DNA from: Peribacillus muralis | Lineage (GTDB): Bacteria; Bacillota; Bacilli; Bacillales; DSM-1321 | Reading direction: 5' to 3' | Assembly (NCBI RefSeq): GCF_001439925.1 | Contig: NZ_LMBV01000007.1 | Coordinates: forward strand, 101,822-136,211 | Length of the DNA: 34,390 nucleotides | Shown here: positions 1-8,083 of the stretch, in pieces | Numbering within the stretch: the stretch's first letter is position 1 | Layout: each line of letters opens with the position of its first letter | Program-made: the position numbers and the translations under genes | Notes under the pieces: generated by a model | Told to the model about the DNA's origin: nothing | Databases searched by the model: none | Seen by the model: only the letters and a program-made list of their open reading frames with translations

Positions 1-304
1 GGCTAGGACCAGGAAAAAATAATGATAAAACATACGGTACGATCTGCCTTGAAACTGTAGAGAAAGGCGATTTATGTTTACGTGATCTTGGTCACTTTGA
101 TTTAGGAGACTTAAAAGCCATTCATGATAAAGAGGCTTATTATATATCTAGGCTGAAGTTAAATACACGTATTTATATCAAGAACCCTAACCCAGAATTT
201 TTCAACAATGGCACGTTAAAAAACAAACCGAATACATACAGCTTGATATGATACAAATGATGTCCAGCTGGTCAAATACTGGAAATCACTGAAGCATACA
301 TTGA
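1..304 (+). pseudogene. IS4/IS231-type transposase remnant (internal fragment)
   Basis: Reading from base 3, the translation includes [27 protein letters not shown] and [17 protein letters not shown]. This lines up residue for residue with the middle of the transposase at 8195-9639 (RENDKTFG, LYIRDLGYFDLHDLQKM, AYYVSRLKLNSRIYRKN). A stop and two frame changes follow around 240-275, after which GQILEITEAYI resumes and matches GQTLEISEAYI of that transposase. The match stops at about 304, where sugar-kinase sequence begins. The left part lies outside the window and no right terminal repeat is visible, so this is a decayed piece, not a mobile copy. Family assignment is secure; the exact junction is uncertain by several bases. 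Confidence 0.85.
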
Positions 305-783
305 TAGAGTTTTTTAAAAACTATCCGATTAAAGCAATCGGGGTTGGCTCTTTCGGACCAATTGATGTAAACCGAGAAAATCCAACCTACATTAATATTA
401 CTTCAACGGCAAAAAAAGACTGGTGGTACTATCCATTTACGCAAACATTGGAGGATTCCTTCTCAGTTCCTGTTGGTTTTAATACGGATGTAAATGCAGC
501 TGCATTGGGAGAAGTAATTCTTGGAGCCGCCCAGGAGTTTGATAGTTGTTCGTACATAACAGTTGGAACAGGAATTGGCGCTGGAGCTATTGTTCAAGGG
601 AAACTCCTTCAGTGGCTATCACATCCGGAGATGGGACAAATTCTTGTAAGGAGGCATCCGGATGATACCATGGATAAACCACGCTCCTCCATCATATCCA
701 CAGACTCATCACAAACAAACGATTCAAATGCCTTTGAATTGGTTCAGAATTCTTTACTCCATCAAGCCATTCAAGAAGGATAA
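301..783 (+). pseudogene. ROK-family sugar kinase (fructokinase-like) remnant
   Basis: The segment carries the central part of a ROK kinase: an IGVGSFGPIDVN loop, the FNTDVNAAALGE segment with the catalytic-type Asp, the VGTGIGAGAIV glycine-rich motif and HPEMGQILVRRHPDD. In intact ROK fructokinases the last motif is followed by a Cys-rich zinc motif and about 100 more residues; here unrelated sequence follows from about residue 125. The N-terminal ATP-binding DxGGT motif is also missing, replaced by the IS fragment. Both ends are therefore lost and the TTG start at 301 is probably only an artefact of the fusion. It may be a relic of the sugar locus that follows. Confidence 0.75.
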
Positions 784-1225
784 TTTGGGGAGGTGCTCCT
801 TTTTTTATGCCCTGAAAAGCTTTGGAGGGTAGTGTTAAAAATTCTATGAAAACTCTATAGGTGGGTAGACGATTTTCCATTTATTTAGTAAAATCAAAGG
901 CTATTTAGCATGCCTTCTTTTTGTCCCCGTCGCCTGTTACAGTGAAGTCAAAACATTGGAGTGTTTGTCAGGAGCGAATGAAATATAAAGAGAACTAAAA
1001 AAATGAATTTGATGGAATTTTACAAAAACGATATTCAATCAAATTTATGTATAATGAATATATTCCCACATAAGAAAAAAAGGAAAGACCAATTAAAAAA
1101 GAAAAATCCTAAAATATAATAACATTGGTAATTAATCCAACTAGAGTGGTATAACAAAGAAACGATAGGTAAAAATATGTTTTTAGAGAAGTTCACTTAC
1201 CATAAATGTTAAAAAATATATTTTA
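784..1225. other. AT-rich intergenic region without a recognisable gene
   Basis: No convincing reading frame or RNA gene was seen. A short GGAG-GTG-CTCC hairpin followed by seven Ts (about 792-807) may be a weak terminator remnant of the broken kinase gene. The rest is very AT-rich and full of stops in all frames. Confidence 0.4.
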
Positions 1226-1254
1226 TTTACAAAATTAGCAATTTTGTTTATACT
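1226..1254 (+). promoter_or_regulatory. sigma-A promoter of the carbohydrate operon
   Basis: A TTTACA -35 box (1226-1231) and a TATACT -10 box (1249-1254) are separated by exactly 17 bp. Both are one mismatch from consensus. The predicted transcript start near 1261 gives a leader of about 250 nt containing the three operators. It is the best promoter match upstream of the first permease gene. Confidence 0.7.
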
Positions 1255-1290
1255 TTATAAGTAAACGAAAAAGAAATATTTATATAAATT

Positions 1291-1360
1291 TGAATACGTA
1301 TTCAATCTATTAAAGTTTTGAATACGTATTCAATCTATTATAAGTTTGAATACGTATTCA
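1291..1360. promoter_or_regulatory. three identical palindromic operators, 28-bp period
   Basis: The perfect 14-bp palindrome TGAATACGTATTCA occurs at 1291-1304, 1319-1332 and 1347-1360. Starts are exactly 28 bp apart, and linkers 1 and 2 are nearly the same. A palindrome with central CG is typical of LacI-type and some GntR-type sugar repressors; the cognate regulator is not in the window. Lying 30-100 bp downstream of the likely start site, the sites suit repression by blocking elongation or by cooperative binding. Confidence 0.8.
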
Positions 1361-1509
1361 GGATAATACATATCTTTTGCATAGCAAAAAAAGGGGGAGT
1401 CTCTCAATCTACCTATTATTGATATAACAGATATAATCATTTTTCACCTTATTAGTCAATGTAAGCAGTTTCATTAAAACCCTAAAATAAACATTGGAGG
1501 TGCAATTAC

Positions 1510-2478
1510 TTGAATAGTCCTAGTAAATTGCAAGACATAGAAGTAGGTTCTGTAGGCAATCAGAAGATGCTGAAAGAGAAACCATTTCTTAATATTAAAA
1601 ATCTGAAAAATCTGAAAAGTGTAGGTTTATTCGTTTTACTTGTAGGACCAGCTTTTTTAGCTTTTACTATCATTGTCTTAATCCCATTTTTTATGGGAGT
1701 ATATTATGCTTTTACAGATTGGAATGGGGTAAACGGAACGATTAATTGGGTTGGGTTAGATAACTTTAAATACGTGTTTACAGAGGATAAGCAGTTCCAT
1801 AAGTCTTTTTGGATTACGACTAAATATACAGCAGTAGCTATTATCTTAACGAATATTGTGGGTTTCATCTTGGCGCTGCTTGTAACAAAGACGCTAAAAA
1901 CACGAAATATGTTACGTACGGTCTTTTTTATGCCGAACTTAATTGGTGGACTTTTACTAGGCTTTGTCTGGCAATTTATTTTTGTGAAAGGTTTTGCATC
2001 TATTGGACAGATATCAGGAATTTCTCTTTTTGAACTTCCTTGGCTTGGAGATGCAAATACAGCTTTTTGGGGAATCGTTATTGTAAGTGTATGGCAAGGT
2101 GCAGGTTATATTATGCTCATCTATACAGCTGCTTTACAGAATGTACCTCAAGAATTAATTGAAGCAGCCAAGACTGATGGAGCCAACCGATGGCAGATTC
2201 TTCGTCATATTACAATACCAATGATAGCTCCAGCCGTGACGGTTTGTTTATTCTTAACAATTTCATGGTCATTTAAAGTGTTTGATGTCAACCTATCACT
2301 TACAAATGGTGGTCCATTTAAATCAACAGAAATGTTAGCGCTTAATATTTATACAGAAGCATTTGTTAATAACCGATATGGTCTTGGGGAAGCAAAAGCA
2401 TTAATCTTCTTCCTTGTAGTAGCAGCAATTACGATCATTCAAGTGACTTACACGAAAAAGAAAGAGGTTGAATCATAA
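1510..2478 (+). CDS. carbohydrate ABC transporter permease (MalF/UgpA-like)
   Basis: One of two integral-membrane subunits of a CUT1-type sugar importer. The 322-residue protein has an N-terminal cytoplasmic tail, a hydrophobic segment at about 37-66, several further membrane spans, and the ATPase-docking EAA loop at about 218-237 (EAA, then G224, then P237). A GGAGG sequence lies 9 nt before the TTG start. The stop overlaps the ATG of the second permease (TAATG), indicating translational coupling. Substrate cannot be read from the permease; neighbours suggest an oligosaccharide or glycoside. No ATPase gene is present, so energising by an MsmX-like shared ATPase, as is usual in Bacillus, is inferred. 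Confidence 0.9.
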   Translation: MNSPSKLQDIEVGSVGNQKMLKEKPFLNIKNLKNLKSVGLFVLLVGPAFLAFTIIVLIPFFMGVYYAFTDWNGVNGTINWVGLDNFKYVFTEDKQFHKSFWITTKYTAVAIILTNIVGFILALLVTKTLKTRNMLRTVFFMPNLIGGLLLGFVWQFIFVKGFASIGQISGISLFELPWLGDANTAFWGIVIVSVWQGAGYIMLIYTAALQNVPQELIEAAKTDGANRWQILRHITIPMIAPAVTVCLFLTISWSFKVFDVNLSLTNGGPFKSTEMLALNIYTEAFVNNRYGLGEAKALIFFLVVAAITIIQVTYTKKKEVES

Positions 2479-3305
2479 TGGGAAACCGTTACACAGGAAG
2501 AACATTTATCGTTGAAATATTAGCAATTGTGCTGGGTCTTGTATTTTTAGTTCCGTTTTATTATTTAGTATCAAACTCATTGAAGTCATTCGCAGAGATA
2601 CTATCGAATACATCAGCTTTACCATCTGTATTACAATTCCAAAACTATGTGAATGCATATCATCAAATGAATTTCTTAAAAGCATTCTCAAATTCACTAC
2701 TTATTACTGTAGTCAGTAGTATCGTTCTTGTTTTCTTTTGTTCTATGGCTGCATACATGCTTGTCCGAACAAAAAAGAAAATTAGCAATATCATTTTTAT
2801 GATGTTTGTCGCAGCCATGGTCATTCCCTTTCAATCAATTATGATTCCTTTAGTCAAAGTAACCGGGAATTTAGGAATGATAAACAGTGTGTGGGGCTTG
2901 GTCATCATGTATTTAGGATTTGGTTCAGGGATGACAATCTTCTTATACCATGGTTTTATCAAGGGAATTCCGGTGGAGCTTGAAGAAGCGGCCACAATTG
3001 ATGGTTGTTCAAGACTAGGTGTATTTTGGCGAATTGTATTCCCACTGCTGAAACCAATTACAGTGACAGTCATTATTTTAAACAGTTTATGGATTTGGAA
3101 TGACTTTTTATTGCCATCCCTTGTCCTTCAAGATCCTGAACTAAAAACGATTCCACTGGCAACATTCTCCTTCTTTGGTCAATATACAAAGCAGTGGGAT
3201 TTAGCATTAGCAGGTTTAATGCTTAGTATTATTCCGTTATTAATCTTTTTCTTTGCGATGCAAAAACATATTGTGAAAGGGATTACAAGTGGTTCTATTA
3301 AGTAA
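2478..3305 (+). CDS. carbohydrate ABC transporter permease (MalG/UgpE-like)
   Basis: Second membrane subunit of the same CUT1 importer, 275 residues. It opens with a membrane span at about 11-31, has roughly six spans in all, and carries the EAA loop (EEAATIDG at about 169-176, then P189) that contacts the nucleotide-binding subunit. The C-terminus IVKGITSGSIKG-type ending (here stopping after GSIK) is typical of MalG-like permeases. It overlaps the upstream permease by one base and is followed 88 bp later by the binding protein, so the three should form one importer. Confidence 0.9.
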   Translation: MGNRYTGRTFIVEILAIVLGLVFLVPFYYLVSNSLKSFAEILSNTSALPSVLQFQNYVNAYHQMNFLKAFSNSLLITVVSSIVLVFFCSMAAYMLVRTKKKISNIIFMMFVAAMVIPFQSIMIPLVKVTGNLGMINSVWGLVIMYLGFGSGMTIFLYHGFIKGIPVELEEAATIDGCSRLGVFWRIVFPLLKPITVTVIILNSLWIWNDFLLPSLVLQDPELKTIPLATFSFFGQYTKQWDLALAGLMLSIIPLLIFFFAMQKHIVKGITSGSIK

Positions 3306-3393
3306 TTTGTCTAGGTTATTCTCTCTATTGTTTAGCTTATAAATAAGAATACGCGATAGAGATATTCTAAATGAAATCCAGGGGGTAATAAGA

Positions 3394-4689
3394 ATGGCTT
3401 TTAAAATCAAAAAGTTCCCACTAGCAGCAAGTATATTATCTGCATCTCTTCTACTTTCAACAGCGTGTTCAAATGAAAGTGCAAATGGGAATAATGCTAG
3501 CGGTGACAGGAAAAGCGATAAAGTAGTGATTGATATATTTCACGGTAAAGTTGAAATTGCTGATCAGTTCAAAGCCTTAACAGACCAATATACAAAAGAA
3601 CATCCCAATGTAACATTTAATATTGAAACAGTAGGCGGAGGAGCGGGTAATCCTTCAGCTTTAAAAGCTAAATTTGCATCTGGAAAGGCACCCGATATCT
3701 TTACTAATGCAGGTAATCAAGAAGCTCAAACATGGGAAAATAAATTAGAAGATCTATCGGATCAACCTTGGGTAAAAGATGTTTATGAAGGCTTATTGGA
3801 TCCTATGACAATAGATGGAAAAGTGTATGGGCAGCCAGTTAACCTTGAGGGATATGGTTTTATATACAATAAAGACCTATTTAAAAAAGCAGGTATAAAA
3901 GAACTACCAAAAACATTTTCAGAGTTAGAGGCAGCAGCTAAAAAGCTGAAGGCTACTGGAATTACTCCTTTCTCTACTGGTTATGGAGAATGGTGGGTAC
4001 TAGGAACTCATGGTCTAAATATTCCGTTTGCCTATCAAAAGGATCCCGATGCCTTTATTAAAGGATTAAATAACGGAACGGCTAACATCGAAGGAAATGA
4101 AAGATTCTCACAATACCTTAAACTAATAGACTTAACTGTTAAATATGGAAATAAAAATCCATTAACAACAGACTACAATACACAGGTTACAATGTTTGGA
4201 AGCGGAGAAACTGCAATAATTCAACAAGGAAATTGGATTCAACCCATGATTGATAAACTTAATCCAAACATGAATGTAGGAATTCTACCAATGCCTCTTA
4301 GTAATAAAAAAGCAGAAACAGATAAATTAGCAATTGCAGTTCCAGTCAGCTGGGTAATTTATAATAAAGCACCTGAAGCCGATAAAAAAGCAGCAAAAGA
4401 TTTCTTAAACTGGATGGTTACATCTGATGAAGGTAAACGAGCTTTAGTTGAAGATTTTAAATATGTGCCTGCCTTTAAAACAATTGAAGCAAAAGATATC
4501 GGACCATTAGGTAATGAACTAGTTACATATTTAGATGAAGGAAATACTTTTTCTTGGGAATGGACTAAGTTCCCAGATGGCGCTATACAAATATTCGGTT
4601 CTAACTTACAAGAGTATGTTGGTGGTCAAAAATCTAAAAAAGAAATGTTAAAAACTCTAGATAGCAGTTGGAATGAATTAAAGAAATAA
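3394..4689 (+). CDS. extracellular solute-binding lipoprotein (family 1)
   Basis: Sugar-capturing subunit of the importer, anchored to the outer face of the membrane. The 431-residue precursor has a positively charged start, a hydrophobic stretch and a lipobox ending STAC with Cys25 as the lipidation site, followed by a Ser/Asn-rich linker. The mature part looks like a family-1 (MalE/MsmE type) fold, with GQPVNLEGYGFIYNKDLF and the aromatic EWWVLGTHG segment likely near the ligand. AGGGGG lies 9-10 nt before the ATG. Placing the binding protein after the permeases is unusual but known. The ligand is not predictable from sequence. Confidence 0.9.
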   Translation: MAFKIKKFPLAASILSASLLLSTACSNESANGNNASGDRKSDKVVIDIFHGKVEIADQFKALTDQYTKEHPNVTFNIETVGGGAGNPSALKAKFASGKAPDIFTNAGNQEAQTWENKLEDLSDQPWVKDVYEGLLDPMTIDGKVYGQPVNLEGYGFIYNKDLFKKAGIKELPKTFSELEAAAKKLKATGITPFSTGYGEWWVLGTHGLNIPFAYQKDPDAFIKGLNNGTANIEGNERFSQYLKLIDLTVKYGNKNPLTTDYNTQVTMFGSGETAIIQQGNWIQPMIDKLNPNMNVGILPMPLSNKKAETDKLAIAVPVSWVIYNKAPEADKKAAKDFLNWMVTSDEGKRALVEDFKYVPAFKTIEAKDIGPLGNELVTYLDEGNTFSWEWTKFPDGAIQIFGSNLQEYVGGQKSKKEMLKTLDSSWNELKK

Positions 4690-4743
4690 TAGTAATTTAA
4701 ATTAGAATTTTAATAAATTTAAATAGACAAGGAGTTTTTGAGA

Positions 4744-5472
4744 ATGATAAACGTAACAGTATGGAATGAAAATCGTCATGAACAAAATAATCCAGTTGTA
4801 AGGGAAGTTTACCCTGAAGGTATTCATGGTGCTATTTCATCTTTTTTGCAAGAAGAAGGATACAATACAAAAACTGCTATATTAGATGAACCCGAACACG
4901 GTTTGACAGACGCTGTATTAGAAGAAACAGACGTGCTAATTTGGTGGGGACATTTAGCGCACAATGAAGTAGACGACGTTGTAGTTAAAAAAGTACAAAA
5001 ACGTGTACTTGATGGAATGGGCTTAATTGTGTTGCATTCCGGTCATTTCTCTAAAATTTTCAAAACGTTAATGGGGACAAGCTGTGATCTGAAATGGCGT
5101 GAAGCCGATGAAAAAGAACGTCTGTGGGTTGTAGCACCGAGTCATCCGATTGTAGAAGGAATTGGAGAGTATATCGAATTAGAAAAAGAAGAAATGTACG
5201 GAGAGAATTTTGATATCCCGGCACCGGAAGAGCTTATTTTTACAAGCTGGTTTGAAGGCGGCGAAGTATTCCGAAGCGGCTGCACATATACACGCGGAAA
5301 CGGCAAAGTATTTTACTTCAGACCGGGACATGAAACATATCCAACATACTATAACAAAGACATTCAACGCGTGATTGTGAATGCAGTGAAGTGGGCTCAG
5401 CCTGTACAGCGTAATCTTCCGGTATACGGAAACGCAAAGCCATTAGAAAAAATTGCAGTGAAAGTAAACTAA
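4744..5472 (+). CDS. ThuA-like protein
   Basis: A 242-residue ThuA-family protein with the class I glutamine-amidotransferase-like fold. Recognisable blocks are [13 protein letters not shown] at the start, [11 protein letters not shown] at about 65, [16 protein letters not shown] at about 95, and [13 protein letters not shown] near residue 200. In rhizobia ThuA works with the oxidoreductase ThuB in turning trehalose-like disaccharides into 3-keto derivatives; its exact reaction in Bacillus is not established. The ATG at 4744 is preferred over the in-frame TTG at 4738 because AAGGAG at 4729-4734 is then 9 nt upstream. It lies between the importer and a Gfo/Idh/MocA gene, matching the thu arrangement. 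Confidence 0.85.
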   Translation: MINVTVWNENRHEQNNPVVREVYPEGIHGAISSFLQEEGYNTKTAILDEPEHGLTDAVLEETDVLIWWGHLAHNEVDDVVVKKVQKRVLDGMGLIVLHSGHFSKIFKTLMGTSCDLKWREADEKERLWVVAPSHPIVEGIGEYIELEKEEMYGENFDIPAPEELIFTSWFEGGEVFRSGCTYTRGNGKVFYFRPGHETYPTYYNKDIQRVIVNAVKWAQPVQRNLPVYGNAKPLEKIAVKVN

Positions 5473-5499
5473 TATAGAGAATCCAAGGGGGAAGAAACA

Positions 5500-6548
5500 A
5501 TGAAAGCCTTGAAAGTAGGCGTAATCGGATGCGGAAGCATTGCTCAGTATCGCCATTTACCAGAATATGCATTCAATCAACATGTAGAGCTTGTGGCAGT
5601 TTGTGATATCAATGAAGAACGTGCAAAAAAAGTAGCTGTAAAATACGGGGTAAAAGCATTTACGAGCTATGTGGAGTTATTGCAAAGCGGTGAAGTGGAA
5701 GCAATAAGTGTTTGTACACCAAATTATTTGCACGCACCAATCTCAATCGCTGCGTTACAAGCCGGTGTACATGTTTTATGCGAAAAACCCATGGCAACTT
5801 CAAAAGAAGAAGCAGAGAAGATGATTGAAGTGGCGAAACAAAGCGGCAAAAAGTTAATGATTGCTCACAACCAGCGTTTTGTTAAATCTCATCAAAAAGC
5901 ACGTCAGCTGATTGAAAGCGGTGAAATAGGAAAAATTTACAGCTTCCGCACTACGTTTGGTCATGTTGGACCAGAAGATTGGAGCGTAGAAGGTAAAGGT
6001 GGCTGGTTCTTCCAAAAAGAAAAAGCTTTTATTGGTGCGATTGGTGACTTAGGCGTCCATAAAACTGACTTGCTTCGTTATCTTCTTGGGGAAGAATTTA
6101 TAGAGGTTGGAGCATTCGTGGAAACAAGCGCAAGAGATTTCATAGATGTAGATGATAATGCAGTGTGTGTACTAAAAACAGAGAGTGGTATTATCGGCAC
6201 GCTTGCGGCAAGCTGGGCGTATGTGGTAAAGAAGATAACTCTACCATTATTTATGGTGAGAAAGCAATACTTCGTTTAGAGGATGACCCAACGTATTCCT
6301 TCGTAGTTCAGTATGCAACGGGCGAAGTTGTGAACTATCAGCTGGGTACAATTCAGTCCAATGCAGTGGGCGGTCAAGATAACTCTCATATTGTTGAGCA
6401 ATTTGTGGATTCTGTTCTTTATGATAAAGAGCCACCGGTTACTGGTGAAGATGCTATAAAATCACTGCAAGTTATTTTAGCTGCGCTAACGTCACAGGAA
6501 ACGAAACAAATTGTTTCTTTAAAAGGGCAGGAAGTGACAGTAAATTGA
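5500..6548 (+). pseudogene. Gfo/Idh/MocA sugar oxidoreductase, one-base frameshift
   Basis: NAD(P)-dependent sugar dehydrogenase of the ThuB/inositol-dehydrogenase type. The first frame (5500-6279) has the Rossmann motif VGVIGCGSIAQ at about 6-16 and the CEKPMA motif at about 94-99. The homology continues from about 6231 in another frame (YGEKAILRL through VSLKGQEVTVN, stop 6548). Comparing the frames shows that a single G is missing near 6231: the reading VVK must pass to EDNSTIIYGEK. Restored length would be about 349 residues, normal for the family. No classical slippery heptamer is visible, so this is a real inactivating deletion or a sequencing error. The end overlaps the next gene by 4 nt. 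Confidence 0.88.
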
Positions 6549-7513
6549 AGTTAGGCGTTTTTACCGTTTTATTTGGGAATAAATCATTTGAAGAAATGCT
6601 AGATCATGTAAAAGCTTTAGGGCTTAGTGCAGTTGAAATCGGCACTGGATGTTATCCAGGCAATGCACATTGCCCACTTGATGAGCTTTTGGAGGATGAG
6701 CAAAAACGAAAGGATTACATAGAAGCCATAACGTCACGCGATTTAATGATCAGTGCATTTAGCTGTCATGGTAATCCACTCACACCGGACAAGAGTTTTG
6801 CGGATGAATCAGATTCTGTTTTACGCAAAACAATTAAACTGGCGTCTCTTCTCGGTGTACCGGTTGTTAATGCATTTTCCGGCACACCAGGAGACAGTGA
6901 TGAAGCGAAGCAGCCGAACTGGCCAGTGGTACCATGGCCCCGAGAGTACGGTGATATATTAACATGGCAATGGGAAAACAAACTGATCCCATACTGGAAA
7001 GAAATTGGTGAACTTGCCGAGCGGCACAATGTGAAAATAGGTCTGGAGCTTCACGGAGGTTTCCTTGTCCATACACCGTACACACTGTTGAAACTACGCG
7101 AAGCGACATGTGATACGATTGGTGCAAATTTAGATCCAAGTCATATGTGGTGGCAAGGAATCGATCCGGTTGCGGCAATTAAAATTCTCGGTAAAACTGG
7201 CGCAATCCACCATTTCCACGCAAAAGATACGTATATTGATCAAGATAACGTCAATATGTACGGATTGACAGATATGCAGTCCTACGGCAATGTGCAATCA
7301 CGTGCTTGGACATTCCGTACCGTCGGCTGTGGCCACAGCATGCAAGAATGGTCTGATATGATGAGTGCGTTGCGTATGTATAACTATGATTATGTAGTCA
7401 GCATTGAACATGAAGATGCGATTATGTCGGTTGAGGAAGGATTTACACGTGCTGTGAACAACTTAAATAGTGTTTTAATCCGTGAATCAGCTGGTGAAAT
7501 CTGGTGGGCGTAA
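6545..7513 (+). CDS. TIM-barrel sugar isomerase/epimerase-like enzyme
   Basis: A 322-residue xylose-isomerase-like TIM-barrel protein (AP-endonuclease-2 superfamily). It begins KLGVFTVLFGN and carries the expected metal-ligand strands: GLELHGG (Glu), NLDPSHMWW (Asp and His), HHFHAKD and, near the end, SIEHED. Members act as isomerases, epimerases, or lyases/hydratases on keto sugars. It starts at TTG within the TTGA overlap with the upstream oxidoreductase stop, so it is translationally coupled to it. With ThuA and Gfo/Idh/MocA genes it suggests cleavage or rearrangement of a 3-keto sugar; this role is inference. Confidence 0.85.
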   Translation: MKLGVFTVLFGNKSFEEMLDHVKALGLSAVEIGTGCYPGNAHCPLDELLEDEQKRKDYIEAITSRDLMISAFSCHGNPLTPDKSFADESDSVLRKTIKLASLLGVPVVNAFSGTPGDSDEAKQPNWPVVPWPREYGDILTWQWENKLIPYWKEIGELAERHNVKIGLELHGGFLVHTPYTLLKLREATCDTIGANLDPSHMWWQGIDPVAAIKILGKTGAIHHFHAKDTYIDQDNVNMYGLTDMQSYGNVQSRAWTFRTVGCGHSMQEWSDMMSALRMYNYDYVVSIEHEDAIMSVEEGFTRAVNNLNSVLIRESAGEIWWA

Positions 7514-7623
7514 TATTTTAAAAAGAACGGTTCAAAGGTTTGTGCTATATGTAAACAGTTATGTGAAATTTGAAAATTGCAGATAGAAAAGAAGCTGTAC
7601 ATGCACATACCCCTTTCAAGTAG

Positions 7624-7719
7624 ACAATAAAAATAGTAAGATGCGGCCTTTTCTCGATATTCAATCGGGGAATGGCCGGTAAATATCACTTGGAAGAGAT
7701 CAGTATTATATTAAGGAAA
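7624..7719 (-). pseudogene. possible 3' fragment of an AraC-type regulator
   Basis: On the minus strand the frame reads DLFQVIFTGHSPIEYREKAA, resembling the end of an AraC/XylS DNA-binding domain, where a phenylalanine-containing helix is followed by TGxSPxEYR. It is preceded by a stop a few codons upstream and no other part of such a regulator is present. The match is short, so the call is tentative. Confidence 0.3.
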
Positions 7720-7739
7720 CTCATATAGGGTTCTCACCA

Positions 7740-8074
7740 CGTGCCCATCAAGTGCTTTCTTTTCTCCTTCATGACAATGCCTTTCTTCTTTTCTTGAATC
7801 GCTTGTTTTTTTAGGGGAGTTTGCGTTTGATCATCGGTTAAACGATGGATAAATCATTTACGCAATTATGTAGTCGTTTGGAGGCTTCCAACTGGTATAA
7901 TAATAAGCCTAGAAGGACTGAATCAACCTTTAATCCAGCAGCTGTCGCAATCCTCCGAAAAGTCTTATTCTAAAGTATCTCAAAACGGAATTTTTATATC
8001 TCTCTAGTTGTTTATGAGAATTTAGCTCATTTTTTCATTTTGGGGTATCCAGTTATGTTAACTTGTTGGGCAAG
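7740..8074 (+). mobile_element. decayed IS231/IS4-type element, internally deleted
   Basis: The left end CGTGCCCATCAAG (7740-7752) and the right end TTAACTTGTTGGGCAAG (8058-8074) resemble the CATGCCCATCAACTTAAG-type inverted repeats of IS231. Between them, at about 7857-7975 on the plus strand, the translation reads TQLCSRLEAS, then in altered frames FNPAAVAILRKVL, matching LIQLCSRLEAS and FNGSAVQFLQQVL of the transposase at 8195-9639. Only about 335 bp remain, so the element has lost most of its transposase. GGGTACCGCC follows the right end directly. Confidence 0.7.
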
Positions 8075-8083
8075 GGGTACCGC

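Noticed and set aside
692..880. Minus-strand 62-codon frame
   Set aside because: No ribosome site; it overlaps the kinase remnant end in the other direction and shows no family similarity.
1291..1360. CRISPR-like array of three repeats
   Set aside because: Repeats are 14-bp palindromes with near-identical 14-bp linkers and no cas genes; they are operators, not spacers.
6215..6245. Programmed -1 frameshift in the oxidoreductase gene
   Set aside because: No X-XXY-YYZ slippery heptamer and no clear pseudoknot; frameshifting is not known for this family.
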